From Myxococcales bacterium (GTDB taxonomy: Bacteria > Myxococcota > Polyangia > Fen-1088): a DNA stretch of 13,917 nucleotides. Below are positions 1 through 7,326 of this stretch, one piece after another. How positions within the stretch are numbered: the first letter of the stretch is position 1; each line of letters begins with the position of its first letter. Under the pieces are notes generated by a model, which was not told the DNA's origin, did no database searches, and was given only the letters and a program-made list of their open reading frames with translations. A program made the translations under genes and the position numbers. Location of the stretch: NCBI GenBank assembly GCA_003153875.1, contig PMBY01000331.1, positions 58,229 to 72,145 of the forward strand, in the 5' to 3' direction.

Positions 1-819
1 ATCATGACCACGGATCTGTACCCCAAGGTCCGGCGTGCGTCGGTTGGCCGGGGCAGCATCGTGGGCTTTGGCAAAGGCGCCGGCATGATCGAACCCAACC
101 TAGCCACCATGCTGGTCTTCCTGCTGACGGATGTCGCGATCCCGCGCGCCGAATTGCGCCGCATGCTGGTTCCAGCCGTGGACTGCAGCTTCAACTGCAT
201 GAGCATCGATTCCGACACCAGCACATCGGACACGGTACTGCTGCTTTCGTCGGGCGCTGTGCCCTGCCCTGACCCGGCCGTGTTTGAGCGCGCGCTGGCA
301 CGAGTGTGCCAGGATCTGGCGGAAGACATGCCCCGCAATGGCGAAGGCGTTCACCACGTGCTGCGGGTGCGGGTCAGTGGCGCGCCTAACCAGGCACTGG
401 CCCGCGGCGTGGGCAAGTCAGTGGTCAACTCACCCCTGTTCAAGTGCGCCGTGTGCGGCAACGACGCCAACGTGGGCCGCCTGGCGTGCGCCATTGGCAA
501 GTACGTCGGCCCGGCGGCGCCCGACCTGGATCTGCGCAACCTGCGCATCCGCATGGGCGGGCTGCCGATCTTTGAGGCTGGCTGCTTCCATCTCGATGCC
601 AAGGTCGAAGCCGCCCTGGTCGCCCACCTCAAACAGGCCGAGCTCTACGCCAGCGCCGCGCCCATTGACGGCTTCTTCCGCCCGCCGGTTGACTACCCCA
701 CGCACGAACGCTGCGTGGAGGTGGAGATCGATCTGGGTGCGGGCAATGCCAGCGCCACTGTCATCGGCGCCGACCTGAGCCACGAGTACGTCAGCGAGAA
801 CGCGGATTATCGAAGCTAG
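1..819 (+). CDS. argJ: ArgJ, bifunctional ornithine acetyltransferase / N-acetylglutamate synthase (3' part)
   Basis: C-terminal part of ArgJ, which moves the acetyl group of N-acetylornithine to glutamate (and in bifunctional forms also uses acetyl-CoA) in cytoplasmic arginine synthesis. The frame is open at the left edge, and the first codons read IMTTD, a conserved stretch that lies internally in ArgJ, so the true start is off the window. The autocleavage and catalytic motif GAGMIEPNLATML is present; the Ala-Thr bond at nt 103-108 is where the family splits into alpha and beta chains, and that Thr becomes the nucleophile. The end, DLSHEYVSENADYRS, matches the usual ArgJ C-terminus, so the beta chain is complete. 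It is convergent with the diguanylate cyclase gene. No other arg gene is in view. Confidence 0.95.
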   Translation: MMTTDLYPKVRRASVGRGSIVGFGKGAGMIEPNLATMLVFLLTDVAIPRAELRRMLVPAVDCSFNCMSIDSDTSTSDTVLLLSSGAVPCPDPAVFERALARVCQDLAEDMPRNGEGVHHVLRVRVSGAPNQALARGVGKSVVNSPLFKCAVCGNDANVGRLACAIGKYVGPAAPDLDLRNLRIRMGGLPIFEAGCFHLDAKVEAALVAHLKQAELYASAAPIDGFFRPPVDYPTHERCVEVEIDLGAGNASATVIGADLSHEYVSENADYRS

Positions 820-831
820 TTCCCCGATCTT

Positions 832-870
832 GGCTGCGCATGGCGCCCGGTCGGCTACCCGGCCGCAGCC
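832..870. terminator. Imperfect hairpin between convergent argJ and GGDEF genes
   Basis: Outer arms GGCTGCG (832-838) and CGCAGCC (864-870) pair over 7 bp. Inside them GCCCGGT and ACCCGGC pair with one mismatch around a CGGCT loop. The structure sits where the two convergent genes meet and overlaps the last codons of the minus-strand gene. There is no T-run on either side, so it is at best a non-canonical bidirectional terminator. Confidence 0.25.
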
Positions 871-3050
871 CGCGCCCGCGGTGGCTCTTGCTTGGCCCGC
901 GCGATTTCGCCGTGGCACACAGTGCGATTGCGGCCGTTGTGCTTGGCTGCGTACAGCGCTTGGTCGGCGTTGGAAATCAGCTCCTGCTTGCTCTTGCCGT
1001 CCTCGGGATACACCGCCACGCCCAGTGACAGCGTCGCCCGGAATGCCCCCTTGGCCGAGTCGTGCGTCTGTGCCCCAACCTCTTGGCGGATGCGCTCGGC
1101 CAGTTGGCGGGCGCCCGCGCGATCCGTTCCTTCCAACACCAAGGCAAACTCCTCGCCTCCGTAGCGAGCCACGATGTCGATCTTGCGCGCGCTGGCTTTC
1201 AGAATGGCTGCTACTCGCTTGAGGACCTGATCGCCCGTGGGGTGGCCGTGGGTGTCGTTGATCTTCTTGAAATGGTCGATGTCAGTCAGAAGGAAAGACA
1301 CGTGCATCGAATGGCGCTCGGCTCGGCCCAACATGGCGGAGAAGCGCTCCTGGAAGGTGCGGTGGTTGACCAGGCCGGTGAGCCCGTCGGTGGTGGCCTG
1401 CTCCTCCAGCGCCTGAACCATGCGGCCGTTCTGCATGGAAATGGCGACCTGGTTCGCGATCACGCCCAGCATTTCGCGCCGGTCAGCAGGAAAGGCGCCG
1501 GCTCGCTGGGCCGCCACGGTAAAGGTACCCATGACCTCGTCCTTCACCAGTAGGGGCAACACGTAGAGCGACTCGAAATTCTTGAATCGCTCGCGCGGCT
1601 CGAACACGTACGACCCGCCGCGATCCCGCCAGTCGCCGGCCGCAGGCAAGGCCAGCTTGTTTTTGACCACCATGGACGCAATGGAACCCGGGTCGCAAAA
1701 AGTCCGACCCGCAAGCTCGTCCGCTCCCTCGCCCACCACTCGGCTGAGCAGGTGTTGCCCGTCGGCGCTTTCGCAAGTCGCGATGGCGGCAAAGTCGAAC
1801 TCGCATGCCCCGCGCGCGCCCTCGATGGCAGCGTCGTAGACCTCGGCCAGGGTCAGCGCCCGGTTGAGCGCAGCCGAGGCCCGGTAGAAGCGCTCGTGCT
1901 CGTGCTTGGAGCGCTCGACCGCCTGGAACACGCGTTCCGACTGCACGATGCGCATCACCTGATCCGCGGCGGCGGTGAACAACTCCACGTCCGCCGTAGA
2001 GAAGGCCGCGCCCTGCTTGCGGTCACCCACCAGCACCCCGCGCAGGGACAGTCCCTCGGAAACCGGCACGCCCAAGAAAGCCGAGACATCGGCCGGCCCC
2101 TGGTAGTAGGGCAAAAGCGACGGCCGCGGCGATTCCAACACGCAAGGACTTCGATCCTTGATTATCGCAGCCAACACGCCGGTGCGCGCCGAAAGCGGCC
2201 CCTCGGCGAGGTGGGGGGAATCGCTCGCCAGTTCTTTGAACTTCAACTTGTCGCCCGCGTTGTCCAGCCAAAGCAGAGCACAGGTCTGCAATGCCATGGA
2301 TCGACGAAGCAGGTCCACTGTGTGCAGGAGCTGCTCATGAATGGTCTCGATCGACCCCTGCGACAGCTTCTCTTCCTCCTGGGCCCGGGTACGAACGCGA
2401 CTGTCGCTGCTGAGCGCCGACGAGATGAGGCGAAAATCGCGCGCCTCTTCCCGCATGGACGCCACCTCGGCCTCGAGACAGCGTCGGCGCTCGCGCCGCT
2501 GGCGCGCCACCTCGGCGTGCAAGAAAGCCACGTTCAGCACCGCGAACACGGCGATGAAGCCCGCATGCCCGGGGAAAGCCGCCGCGGCGCCCGCTGCGGC
2601 GCCTGGGCCATAGGCCATGATGGCCTCGAAGCCCAGCGCGGCGGCGGCTAGCGGACAGCCGACCGACAGGGGATGGAACGTCACCAGAAAACTGACCAAT
2701 GCGTAGACCAGCGGGTAGAGCGGCGCTGTGACCCCGCCCACGACCGACAGGAAGACATAGGTGGCCGAGAGCAGGAGCAGGCCCATCTCAAGATCGGAAA
2801 CCATCTCGCGGGCGCGCGTGCGCCGGCGCTCGCTGGTGGCCACACGGCCGGCCAGCTTGACCAGCAAGGCTGCCGCCAGCGCAGCCGCAGCCAACCCACG
2901 CGTCCAGTCAGCCCCGGGCCGGCGCAAGTCCGGAAACCAGCCCAGCCACAGGAGCGCCCCCATGGTCGCCACCAGGGCAAAGCCCCACACTGTTTGGCCA
3001 GCGCGCCGAAGTTCGAAAGCCAGACGGACGCGCAACTTCGACAGCTTCAT
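855..3050 (-). CDS. Membrane GAF-GAF-GGDEF diguanylate cyclase
   Basis: Predicted diguanylate cyclase of 731 residues making c-di-GMP from two GTP. N-terminal hydrophobic segments (about residues 20-178) suggest several membrane helices, followed by a charged probable coiled coil (180-245), two GAF-like sensor regions (about 240-375 and 390-545) and a C-terminal GGDEF domain (about 553-715). The active site reads GGEEF (631-635), and the inhibitory I-site RKID (622-625) is at the usual spacing, so both catalysis and product feedback look intact. The start at 3050 is chosen because it gives an ATGA overlap with the upstream ftsB-like gene and has GAGG about 4 nt before it. An in-frame ATG 15 codons upstream lies inside that gene. 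The ligand of the GAF regions cannot be told from sequence. Confidence 0.93.
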   Translation of the reverse strand: MKLSKLRVRLAFELRRAGQTVWGFALVATMGALLWLGWFPDLRRPGADWTRGLAAAALAAALLVKLAGRVATSERRRTRAREMVSDLEMGLLLLSATYVFLSVVGGVTAPLYPLVYALVSFLVTFHPLSVGCPLAAAALGFEAIMAYGPGAAAGAAAAFPGHAGFIAVFAVLNVAFLHAEVARQRRERRRCLEAEVASMREEARDFRLISSALSSDSRVRTRAQEEEKLSQGSIETIHEQLLHTVDLLRRSMALQTCALLWLDNAGDKLKFKELASDSPHLAEGPLSARTGVLAAIIKDRSPCVLESPRPSLLPYYQGPADVSAFLGVPVSEGLSLRGVLVGDRKQGAAFSTADVELFTAAADQVMRIVQSERVFQAVERSKHEHERFYRASAALNRALTLAEVYDAAIEGARGACEFDFAAIATCESADGQHLLSRVVGEGADELAGRTFCDPGSIASMVVKNKLALPAAGDWRDRGGSYVFEPRERFKNFESLYVLPLLVKDEVMGTFTVAAQRAGAFPADRREMLGVIANQVAISMQNGRMVQALEEQATTDGLTGLVNHRTFQERFSAMLGRAERHSMHVSFLLTDIDHFKKINDTHGHPTGDQVLKRVAAILKASARKIDIVARYGGEEFALVLEGTDRAGARQLAERIRQEVGAQTHDSAKGAFRATLSLGVAVYPEDGKSKQELISNADQALYAAKHNGRNRTVCHGEIARAKQEPPRARAAAG

Positions 3051-3358
3051 CGCGCCTCGCCGAAATCGAAGAGGATCTCGCCTGGCTTCACCCACCCCAT
3101 GTCGGCACGGGCTACCTGTTCCAGCACGCGCGGATCCGTGCGCAGAGCCTCGACTTCACGGGACAGCCGCTCATTCTCCGCGCGCATGCGGGCGTTACGG
3201 CTCGTGGCCGCCGCCCAATCGCGCCGCAATTCCAGATAGCGGGCATACCCGGAACGCGCATAGAGGTGATACGGCACATACCCGAAGGTGACGGCCAGTA
3301 GAACAGCCGCCAGCCCACGCAGAATCCAGGTTTTTCCCGACCGGGTATCGCGACGCAT
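3047..3358 (-). CDS. FtsB/DivIC-like septum formation initiator
   Basis: Small bitopic membrane protein (103 aa) of the FtsB/DivIC family, which joins FtsL and FtsQ in the divisome. A basic N-terminus precedes one hydrophobic helix (about residues 11-28). A heptad-rich segment with ELRRDWAAAT and ENERLSREVEALR (about 38-75) follows, then the family tail DPRVLEQVARADMGWVKPGE. The start ATG (3356-3358) has GGAG 5 nt upstream. The stop overlaps the start of the diguanylate cyclase as ATGA, so the two are very likely one transcript and may be translationally coupled. Myxobacterial and deltaproteobacterial FtsB proteins are usually this short. Family assignment is strong; the exact ortholog name is less certain. 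Confidence 0.88.
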   Translation of the reverse strand: MRRDTRSGKTWILRGLAAVLLAVTFGYVPYHLYARSGYARYLELRRDWAAATSRNARMRAENERLSREVEALRTDPRVLEQVARADMGWVKPGEILFDFGEAR

Positions 3359-3432
3359 GACGGCTCCGTCTCATCAGTATGGGGAGCCTGCCCAACGGCG
3401 CAATTTTTTGGGTAGTATTTGTCGGAATCAAC
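3359..3432. promoter_or_regulatory. Divergent promoter region between ftsB-like and cinA-like genes
   Basis: This 74-bp gap must hold the promoters of both divergent genes unless they start further inside. On the minus strand TTGCGC and CATACT lie 16 nt apart, a weak sigma70-like pair with 7 of 12 consensus matches. On the plus strand TAGTAT (3413-3418) is a weak -10 candidate without a convincing -35. The region has a short T-run and is less GC-rich than its surroundings. Promoter identity is inferred only. Confidence 0.3.
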
Positions 3433-4182
3433 ATGAGTCTACCCTTCCTTGGCCCCACCGCGGGAATCCTGGTCATCGGTGAGGAGATCCTCTCCGCCAA
3501 AGTTGAGGAGGAGAATGCCCGCTATCTTGTGCGCGAGTTGCGCGGGCTGGGGGTGGCGGTTCGCCGAATCGACGTAATCCCCGACGAGATCGACGAGATT
3601 GCCGAGGCCGTGCGTGGCATGTCCAGCCGCTACGACCATGTCTTCACCTCAGGCGGCGTCGGCCCCACGCACGACGATGTGACCATGGCTGCGATAGCCA
3701 AGGCGTTTGGGCTGCGCCCGGCGCGCAATCTGGAACTAGAGGCCAAGATTCGTTCGGCCATGGGACCCAACCTGCACGAGCGCGACCTGCGCATGGCTGA
3801 CATCCCTGACGGCGCGCGACTGTTGTACGGCCCGGACGGAGACCGCAGCCACTGGCCGGTCGTGGCGGTGAAGAACGTCTACATCCTGCCCGGGGTGCCC
3901 GAGATCTTCCGATACAAGTTCACGATGGTGCGCGAGCTGTTCCGAACCGGCCCCATCCTCGGTCGCGCGGTCTACTCTCGCGAGAGCGAGGCTGTCATCG
4001 CCGCAACCCTCGACGCGGTGGTGGCCGAGTTTCCCGGCGTGGCGGTCGGCTCCTATCCCCGGCTCGGCGTAGCCGAATACAAGGTCAAGATTACCGTCGA
4101 CGGCCGCGACGCCGCTCTGGTGGAACGCGCCACCGCGCGCCTGGTGGAAGGTCTGGGCGCCGCAGTCGTGCGCACGGAGTAG
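3433..4182 (+). CDS. Short CinA-like molybdopterin-binding (MoCF) domain protein
   Basis: Protein of 249 residues consisting of the MoCF-biosynthesis/CinA N-terminal fold only. The nucleotide/pterin-binding motif TSGGVGPTHDD is at 72-82 and the LPGVPE signature at 152-157. In full-length CinA (about 410 aa) this part is the COG1058 domain, linked to ADP-ribose or nicotinamide-mononucleotide metabolism, and the deamidase domain follows; that second domain is absent here. The same stand-alone module occurs as the N-terminal half of eukaryotic FAD synthase. The start is taken at the ATG at 3433, just before the conserved GILVIGEEILSAK; an in-frame ATG at 3379 would add 18 residues with no family counterpart. 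The true substrate is uncertain, so no gene symbol is given. It lies 117 bp upstream of hisS in the same direction. Confidence 0.85.
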   Translation: MSLPFLGPTAGILVIGEEILSAKVEEENARYLVRELRGLGVAVRRIDVIPDEIDEIAEAVRGMSSRYDHVFTSGGVGPTHDDVTMAAIAKAFGLRPARNLELEAKIRSAMGPNLHERDLRMADIPDGARLLYGPDGDRSHWPVVAVKNVYILPGVPEIFRYKFTMVRELFRTGPILGRAVYSRESEAVIAATLDAVVAEFPGVAVGSYPRLGVAEYKVKITVDGRDAALVERATARLVEGLGAAVVRTE

Positions 4183-4194
4183 TTGCCATTTGAC

Positions 4195-4279
4195 ATGGGA
4201 ACCCTGAAAGGGTTCCCAAACCCTGCGATGGTGCGCCACGCGCAGCGCTGGCTCAGCCGGCGGGCTCCCCACGCGACTA
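4195..4279 (+). repeat. Two-hairpin palindromic element, copy 1 (85 bp)
   Basis: First copy of a repeat also found at 8377-8455 on the other strand. It begins ATGGGAACCCTG and ends GGCTCCCCACGCGACTA. Hairpin 1 pairs GGGAACCCT with AGGGTTCCC around a GAA loop. Hairpin 2 pairs CGCTGGC with GCCGGCG around TCA, with one T-G wobble. Against copy 2, the first 30 nt match at 28 positions, the next shared 12 nt (GCGATGGTGCGC) and the last 17 nt are identical, and the differences in length are 3 and 9 nt. A 9-nt insert here (CACGCGCAG) also creates a small TGCGC/GCGCA inverted repeat. The element fills most of the cinA-hisS gap. Confidence 0.85.
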
Positions 4280-4283
4280 TCTC

Positions 4284-4293
4284 TGCTATAAAT
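4284..4293 (+). promoter_or_regulatory. Candidate extended -10 promoter of hisS
   Basis: TGCTATAAAT contains TATAAA (4287-4292) preceded by TG one base away, the form of an extended -10. No good -35 is seen; the expected place falls in the right end of the palindromic element. Transcription would begin near 4299-4300, at the GTG start codon of hisS, which would make the message leaderless. No Shine-Dalgarno is present, which fits but does not prove this. Confidence 0.35.
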
Positions 4294-4299
4294 CTGGCC

Positions 4300-5577
4300 G
4301 TGCCTGACCTACCGCCAACCGTCAAGGGAATGAATGACATCCTCCCGCCTGAGGTGTCGAAGTGGCAATTCGTCGAAGAAAAGGCGCGCTCGGTGCTCGA
4401 GTCGTTTGCCTACCGCGAGTTGCGCACGCCGATTCTCGAGTACACGCCCCTCTTCGTACGCTCGGTGGGCGAAGACACCGAGGTGGTCGAGAAGCAGATG
4501 TACACCTTCACCGACCGCGACGGGCAGTCGGTGTCCATGCGGCCCGAGGGCACGGCTTGCGCGGTGCGCGCGTACATCGTGCGCTCGCAATGGACGCGCG
4601 AGCCCGTGACCCGCTGGTACTACCTGGGTCCCATGTTCCGCCACGAACGCGCCCAGCGCGGCCGCTTGCGCCAGTTCCATCAAGTGGGCGCCGAGGTATT
4701 CGGGTTGGCAGCGCCGACCGTCGACGCGGAGCTCATCGCCATGTTGGTGGCGCTGTTGGCTGAGATGGGGATCAAGTCCTCCGACCTCGAAGTGGCGGTG
4801 AACACCCTGGGTGAGCCCGAGGAACGGGCGAGCTATCGCGAGGCCCTGCGCGGGTATTTTTCCAACCATCTCGACAAGCTGGATGAAGGCTCGCGCCAGC
4901 GCCTTCAGACCAATCCACTGCGCATCCTGGATTCCAAAGATCCCGATATCCAGGCGCTTGCCAGCAACGCGCCAGTGTTGCTCGACGTACTAGGCGACGC
5001 ATCCAAGCAGCACTTCGAGGCCGTGCGCGGGCACCTTTCGGCACTTGGCGTGCAAAGCGTGGTGGACACCAAACTGGTGCGCGGGCTCGACTACTACACC
5101 GGCACCATCTTCGAACTTAAGGCCAAGGCGGGCGATCTGGGCGCTCAGAACACGCTGTGCGGTGGCGGGCGCTACGATCGCCTGGTGTCGTCGCTGGGCG
5201 GGCCCGAGGTTCCGGCCATCGGCTTCGGCCTGGGCATCGAGCGAGTCCTCTTGGCATTGGCCGAGCCGGCCGAGGAATTCGAGCCCGTGTTGGCCCTTTT
5301 CATCGCGGTGCTGGGAGAAAAGGCGCAAGCCTGGGCCTTGCCCGTGGCCCACCGGCTGCGCCTGCAAGGCGTTCGCACCGAGTTCGAACATCGTACGGCC
5401 AGTTTGAAATCGCAGCTCAAGCGCGCCGACGCGCTCAAGGCACGCTTGGCGCTCATCGTGGGCGACAACGAGTTACAGAGTGGGAAACTGGTTCTGCGCG
5501 ATCTTGCCACCCGGCAACAGCACGAAGTGACCGAGGCCGAGCTGGAGGGGAAGATCCGCCAGCTCGTGGATTTCTAG
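4300..5577 (+). CDS. hisS: Histidyl-tRNA synthetase
   Basis: Class II aminoacyl-tRNA synthetase (425 aa) charging tRNA-His in the cytoplasm. Visible landmarks: MRPEGT (80-85), motif 2 around RWYYLGPMFRHERAQRGRLR (105-124), the histidine-specific signature RGLDYYTGTIFE (261-272), GGGRYD (288-293), motif 3 GFGLGIERVLL (308-318), and a C-terminal anticodon-binding domain (about 328-425). Length is normal for the bacterial enzyme. The GTG at 4300 is chosen because VPDLPPTVKGMNDILPPE aligns with the usual N-terminus. The reading frame stays open upstream to 4183, including an ATG at the first base of the palindromic element, so an N-terminally extended form cannot be excluded from sequence alone. 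It ends 1 bp from the convergent alkD-like gene, with no terminator seen. Confidence 0.96.
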   Translation: MPDLPPTVKGMNDILPPEVSKWQFVEEKARSVLESFAYRELRTPILEYTPLFVRSVGEDTEVVEKQMYTFTDRDGQSVSMRPEGTACAVRAYIVRSQWTREPVTRWYYLGPMFRHERAQRGRLRQFHQVGAEVFGLAAPTVDAELIAMLVALLAEMGIKSSDLEVAVNTLGEPEERASYREALRGYFSNHLDKLDEGSRQRLQTNPLRILDSKDPDIQALASNAPVLLDVLGDASKQHFEAVRGHLSALGVQSVVDTKLVRGLDYYTGTIFELKAKAGDLGAQNTLCGGGRYDRLVSSLGGPEVPAIGFGLGIERVLLALAEPAEEFEPVLALFIAVLGEKAQAWALPVAHRLRLQGVRTEFEHRTASLKSQLKRADALKARLALIVGDNELQSGKLVLRDLATRQQHEVTEAELEGKIRQLVDF

Positions 5578-5578
5578 G

Positions 5579-6349
5579 TCAGTCTTTGAGTCGCGCCCGA
5601 GCCTTTTCAGACGTCAGCTCGCGGAGAGCGTCGGCGGCGACCCAGCGGGCACTGCGTGCTATCGAGTCGCCGCCACGTTCACCGCCAGCGCGCTTGTTGG
5701 CGGCAACGCGGATCTTCTCCGCGCAGGCGATGGCAGCGGCGTTGAGCGCCCGGTTGCGCTTGCCGATGTTGCGCAAGGCCCAGTTGACCGCCTTCTTGAC
5801 GAAATTGCGATCGTCGAACGCCCCACGCGCAATCAAAGGCAGCAGTTTGCGGTAACGCTGGTCGCCGGCCGACTTGTCGTGGACCGCCAGCCCCGCCATC
5901 AACGTGAAGCCAGCGCGCTTCACCCATTCCTCGTCGCGTGCGGCCCACGCGACGGCCTTGGGCCAAGCGTGTTTCGTCAGATCAAAGAGGCTGGTGGTCG
6001 CCTGGTCGCAGATGTCCCACGAATCGAAGTCGCGTGCCCACGCCTCGAACTGCTTTTCAGTGACTGCAGCAGGATCATCCACGAAGCAGGCCAGCAGGCG
6101 TGCTTCGTGGTTTCCTGTCGCCCACAGGGCAAGCGCCAGCGCATGGTCCGTGCCGAGGCGTCCTGCGATCCAGCGCAACTTGTAGACCGAGACGCCGAAA
6201 ACGTTCTCGACGTTGATTCCATAGCGAGCCATGCCCGCCCGGTCTTTCTCGCTGCCCATGGAACGCAGCACGGCGAGAAGGTCCGCGACCCTCTTGCCGT
6301 TCTTGGCCCGAATCGGCAGGTCGACTGTGCCGTTGGTCTTCAAGCGCAC
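5579..6349 (-). CDS. AlkD-like DNA alkylation repair protein
   Basis: All-helical HEAT-like DNA glycosylase of the AlkC/AlkD superfamily (256 aa), which removes alkylated bases such as N3- or N7-alkylpurines by capturing the DNA backbone. The sequence carries DSWDICDQ, matching the W-x3-D pair of AlkD (here W111 and D115), and VKRAGF with the conserved Arg (R145), followed by the typical DDRNFVKKAVNWALRNIGKR segment. All three residues known to matter in Bacillus cereus AlkD therefore appear present. The start is a GTG immediately after the stop codon of the diadenylate cyclase gene, with GGAGG 6 nt upstream inside that gene. The zero-gap arrangement indicates one transcript and probable translational coupling. 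Confidence 0.9.
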   Translation of the reverse strand: MRLKTNGTVDLPIRAKNGKRVADLLAVLRSMGSEKDRAGMARYGINVENVFGVSVYKLRWIAGRLGTDHALALALWATGNHEARLLACFVDDPAAVTEKQFEAWARDFDSWDICDQATTSLFDLTKHAWPKAVAWAARDEEWVKRAGFTLMAGLAVHDKSAGDQRYRKLLPLIARGAFDDRNFVKKAVNWALRNIGKRNRALNAAAIACAEKIRVAANKRAGGERGGDSIARSARWVAADALRELTSEKARARLKD

Positions 6350-7231
6350 CTACGACCTCCGGATTCTCGATGACACTTCGAGCACCGCGCGGCCGTGGCG
6401 AAAGACGCGCACAGCGCCGGAGGTCTGTGACACCACCACGGCGATAGCCTCGGTTTCGTGCGTGATACCAGCCGCGGCCATGTGGCGCGAACCCAAGCCC
6501 AGCGGCACGCGCACGTCTTTCTCCTCGAAGTTTAGGTAGCGGCCGGCGGCCAGCACCACGCCGTCTTCGCGCAAGACGAAGGCGCCATCGAGCACGGCAA
6601 AGGCGCGCAGGGCACGGCACACTTCCGGGCTCAACATGTTGCGCTCGTCTTCCGAGTAGCCCTGGAAGGGGTTGAGGCTGAGTGGTCGGGATTGCTCCAT
6701 GACCTTGTTGGAGTCGCCAATCACGAACAGCGCTCCCACCGGCCGGCCTTCCCAGCCCTCCACGCCGATGGTAACCGCCAGGCCGATGAGCGCCTCCAGA
6801 ATCTCGGGTTGCACGCCTTCCGTGCGCAAGAAGCCGAAGCCCACGTCTTCCTCGTCAGGACCGACGTTGACCATCAAGATGGAATCGGGTTTGCCCACCG
6901 GACGCGCCGAGAGCAGCGCCACCACCACGTCGCCCTCGGCGTACAGCCCGCGGGCGATGCCACTGACCAGAGCCAGCTTCAGCTTCTCGGGCCGCCCCAG
7001 GTCGTACTGGGGCAGCGGGATCACCGGAACTCCCGTGGCCTCAACCACCGCGCGCTGGGCCTCGCTGACCACGGCCTGCACAAGCTTCTTGCGCGCCCGC
7101 GGCTTGCCGCGGAAGACTTCCTCGGGCAGCGGGATGTCGCCCACGTACAGCAAATGGTCGAAGGTTCGCTTCTGGGCCAGCGAGACCGCGCATTTGATTA
7201 GCTCCAAGTGATTCTGACTCGCCTTTGCCAT
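6350..7231 (-). CDS. CdaZ/DisA_N-type diadenylate cyclase
   Basis: Predicted enzyme of 293 residues making c-di-AMP from two ATP. The C-terminal third is a DAC (DisA_N) domain with LDGAFVL (DGA at 215-217) and GSRHMAAAGIT (247-257), followed by EAIAVVVSQTSGAVRVF. The usual RHR motif reads RHM here. The N-terminal half contains LKLALVSGIARGLYAEGDVV (84-103), which resembles the pyruvate-kinase C-terminal-like fold placed before DAC in the DacZ/CdaZ group. No helix-hairpin-helix DNA-binding domain or membrane helix is seen, unlike DisA or CdaA. Its stop abuts the GTG start of alkD. AGGAG lies 14 nt before the ATG, too far to be a strong ribosome site. The cyclase family is clear; the subgroup name is an inference. 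Confidence 0.85.
   Translation of the reverse strand: MAKASQNHLELIKCAVSLAQKRTFDHLLYVGDIPLPEEVFRGKPRARKKLVQAVVSEAQRAVVEATGVPVIPLPQYDLGRPEKLKLALVSGIARGLYAEGDVVVALLSARPVGKPDSILMVNVGPDEEDVGFGFLRTEGVQPEILEALIGLAVTIGVEGWEGRPVGALFVIGDSNKVMEQSRPLSLNPFQGYSEDERNMLSPEVCRALRAFAVLDGAFVLREDGVVLAAGRYLNFEEKDVRVPLGLGSRHMAAAGITHETEAIAVVVSQTSGAVRVFRHGRAVLEVSSRIRRS
6356..6360 (-). promoter_or_regulatory. Shine-Dalgarno GGAGG for the alkD-like GTG start
   Basis: On the minus strand GGAGG lies in the last codons of the diadenylate cyclase gene, followed by TCG, the TAG stop and then GTG. The 6-nt spacing supports the GTG as the real start and suggests reinitiation by terminating ribosomes. Confidence 0.6.
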
Positions 7232-7283
7232 GACGTTGCTGTTGTCTCCTGGACCGAGATGCTACGCCAGCCCGCCGCGCGCG

Positions 7284-7302
7284 GCCAGATCTCGAATCTG
7301 GC
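7284..7302 (-). other. Inverted repeat between the GT-C-like gene and the diadenylate cyclase gene
   Basis: GCCAGAT and ATCTGGC form a perfect 7-bp stem with a 5-nt loop in the 95-bp gap between the two minus-strand genes. No T-run follows on the minus strand. It could be a processing or stability hairpin, or a protein-binding palindrome. The gap has no clear promoter. Confidence 0.4.
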
Positions 7303-7326
7303 GTTGTGCGGCTCACCCCGCAGGCG

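Noticed and set aside
1752..2651. Long open frame of 299 codons on the plus strand across the diguanylate cyclase gene
   Set aside because: It is antisense to a well-supported gene with recognisable domains, lacks any recognisable motif, and such frames are expected in GC-rich coding DNA.
3379..3432. Upstream ATG for the cinA-like gene
   Set aside because: The added 18 residues have no family counterpart and would take up most of the divergent promoter gap; the ATG at 3433 fits the conserved N-terminus.
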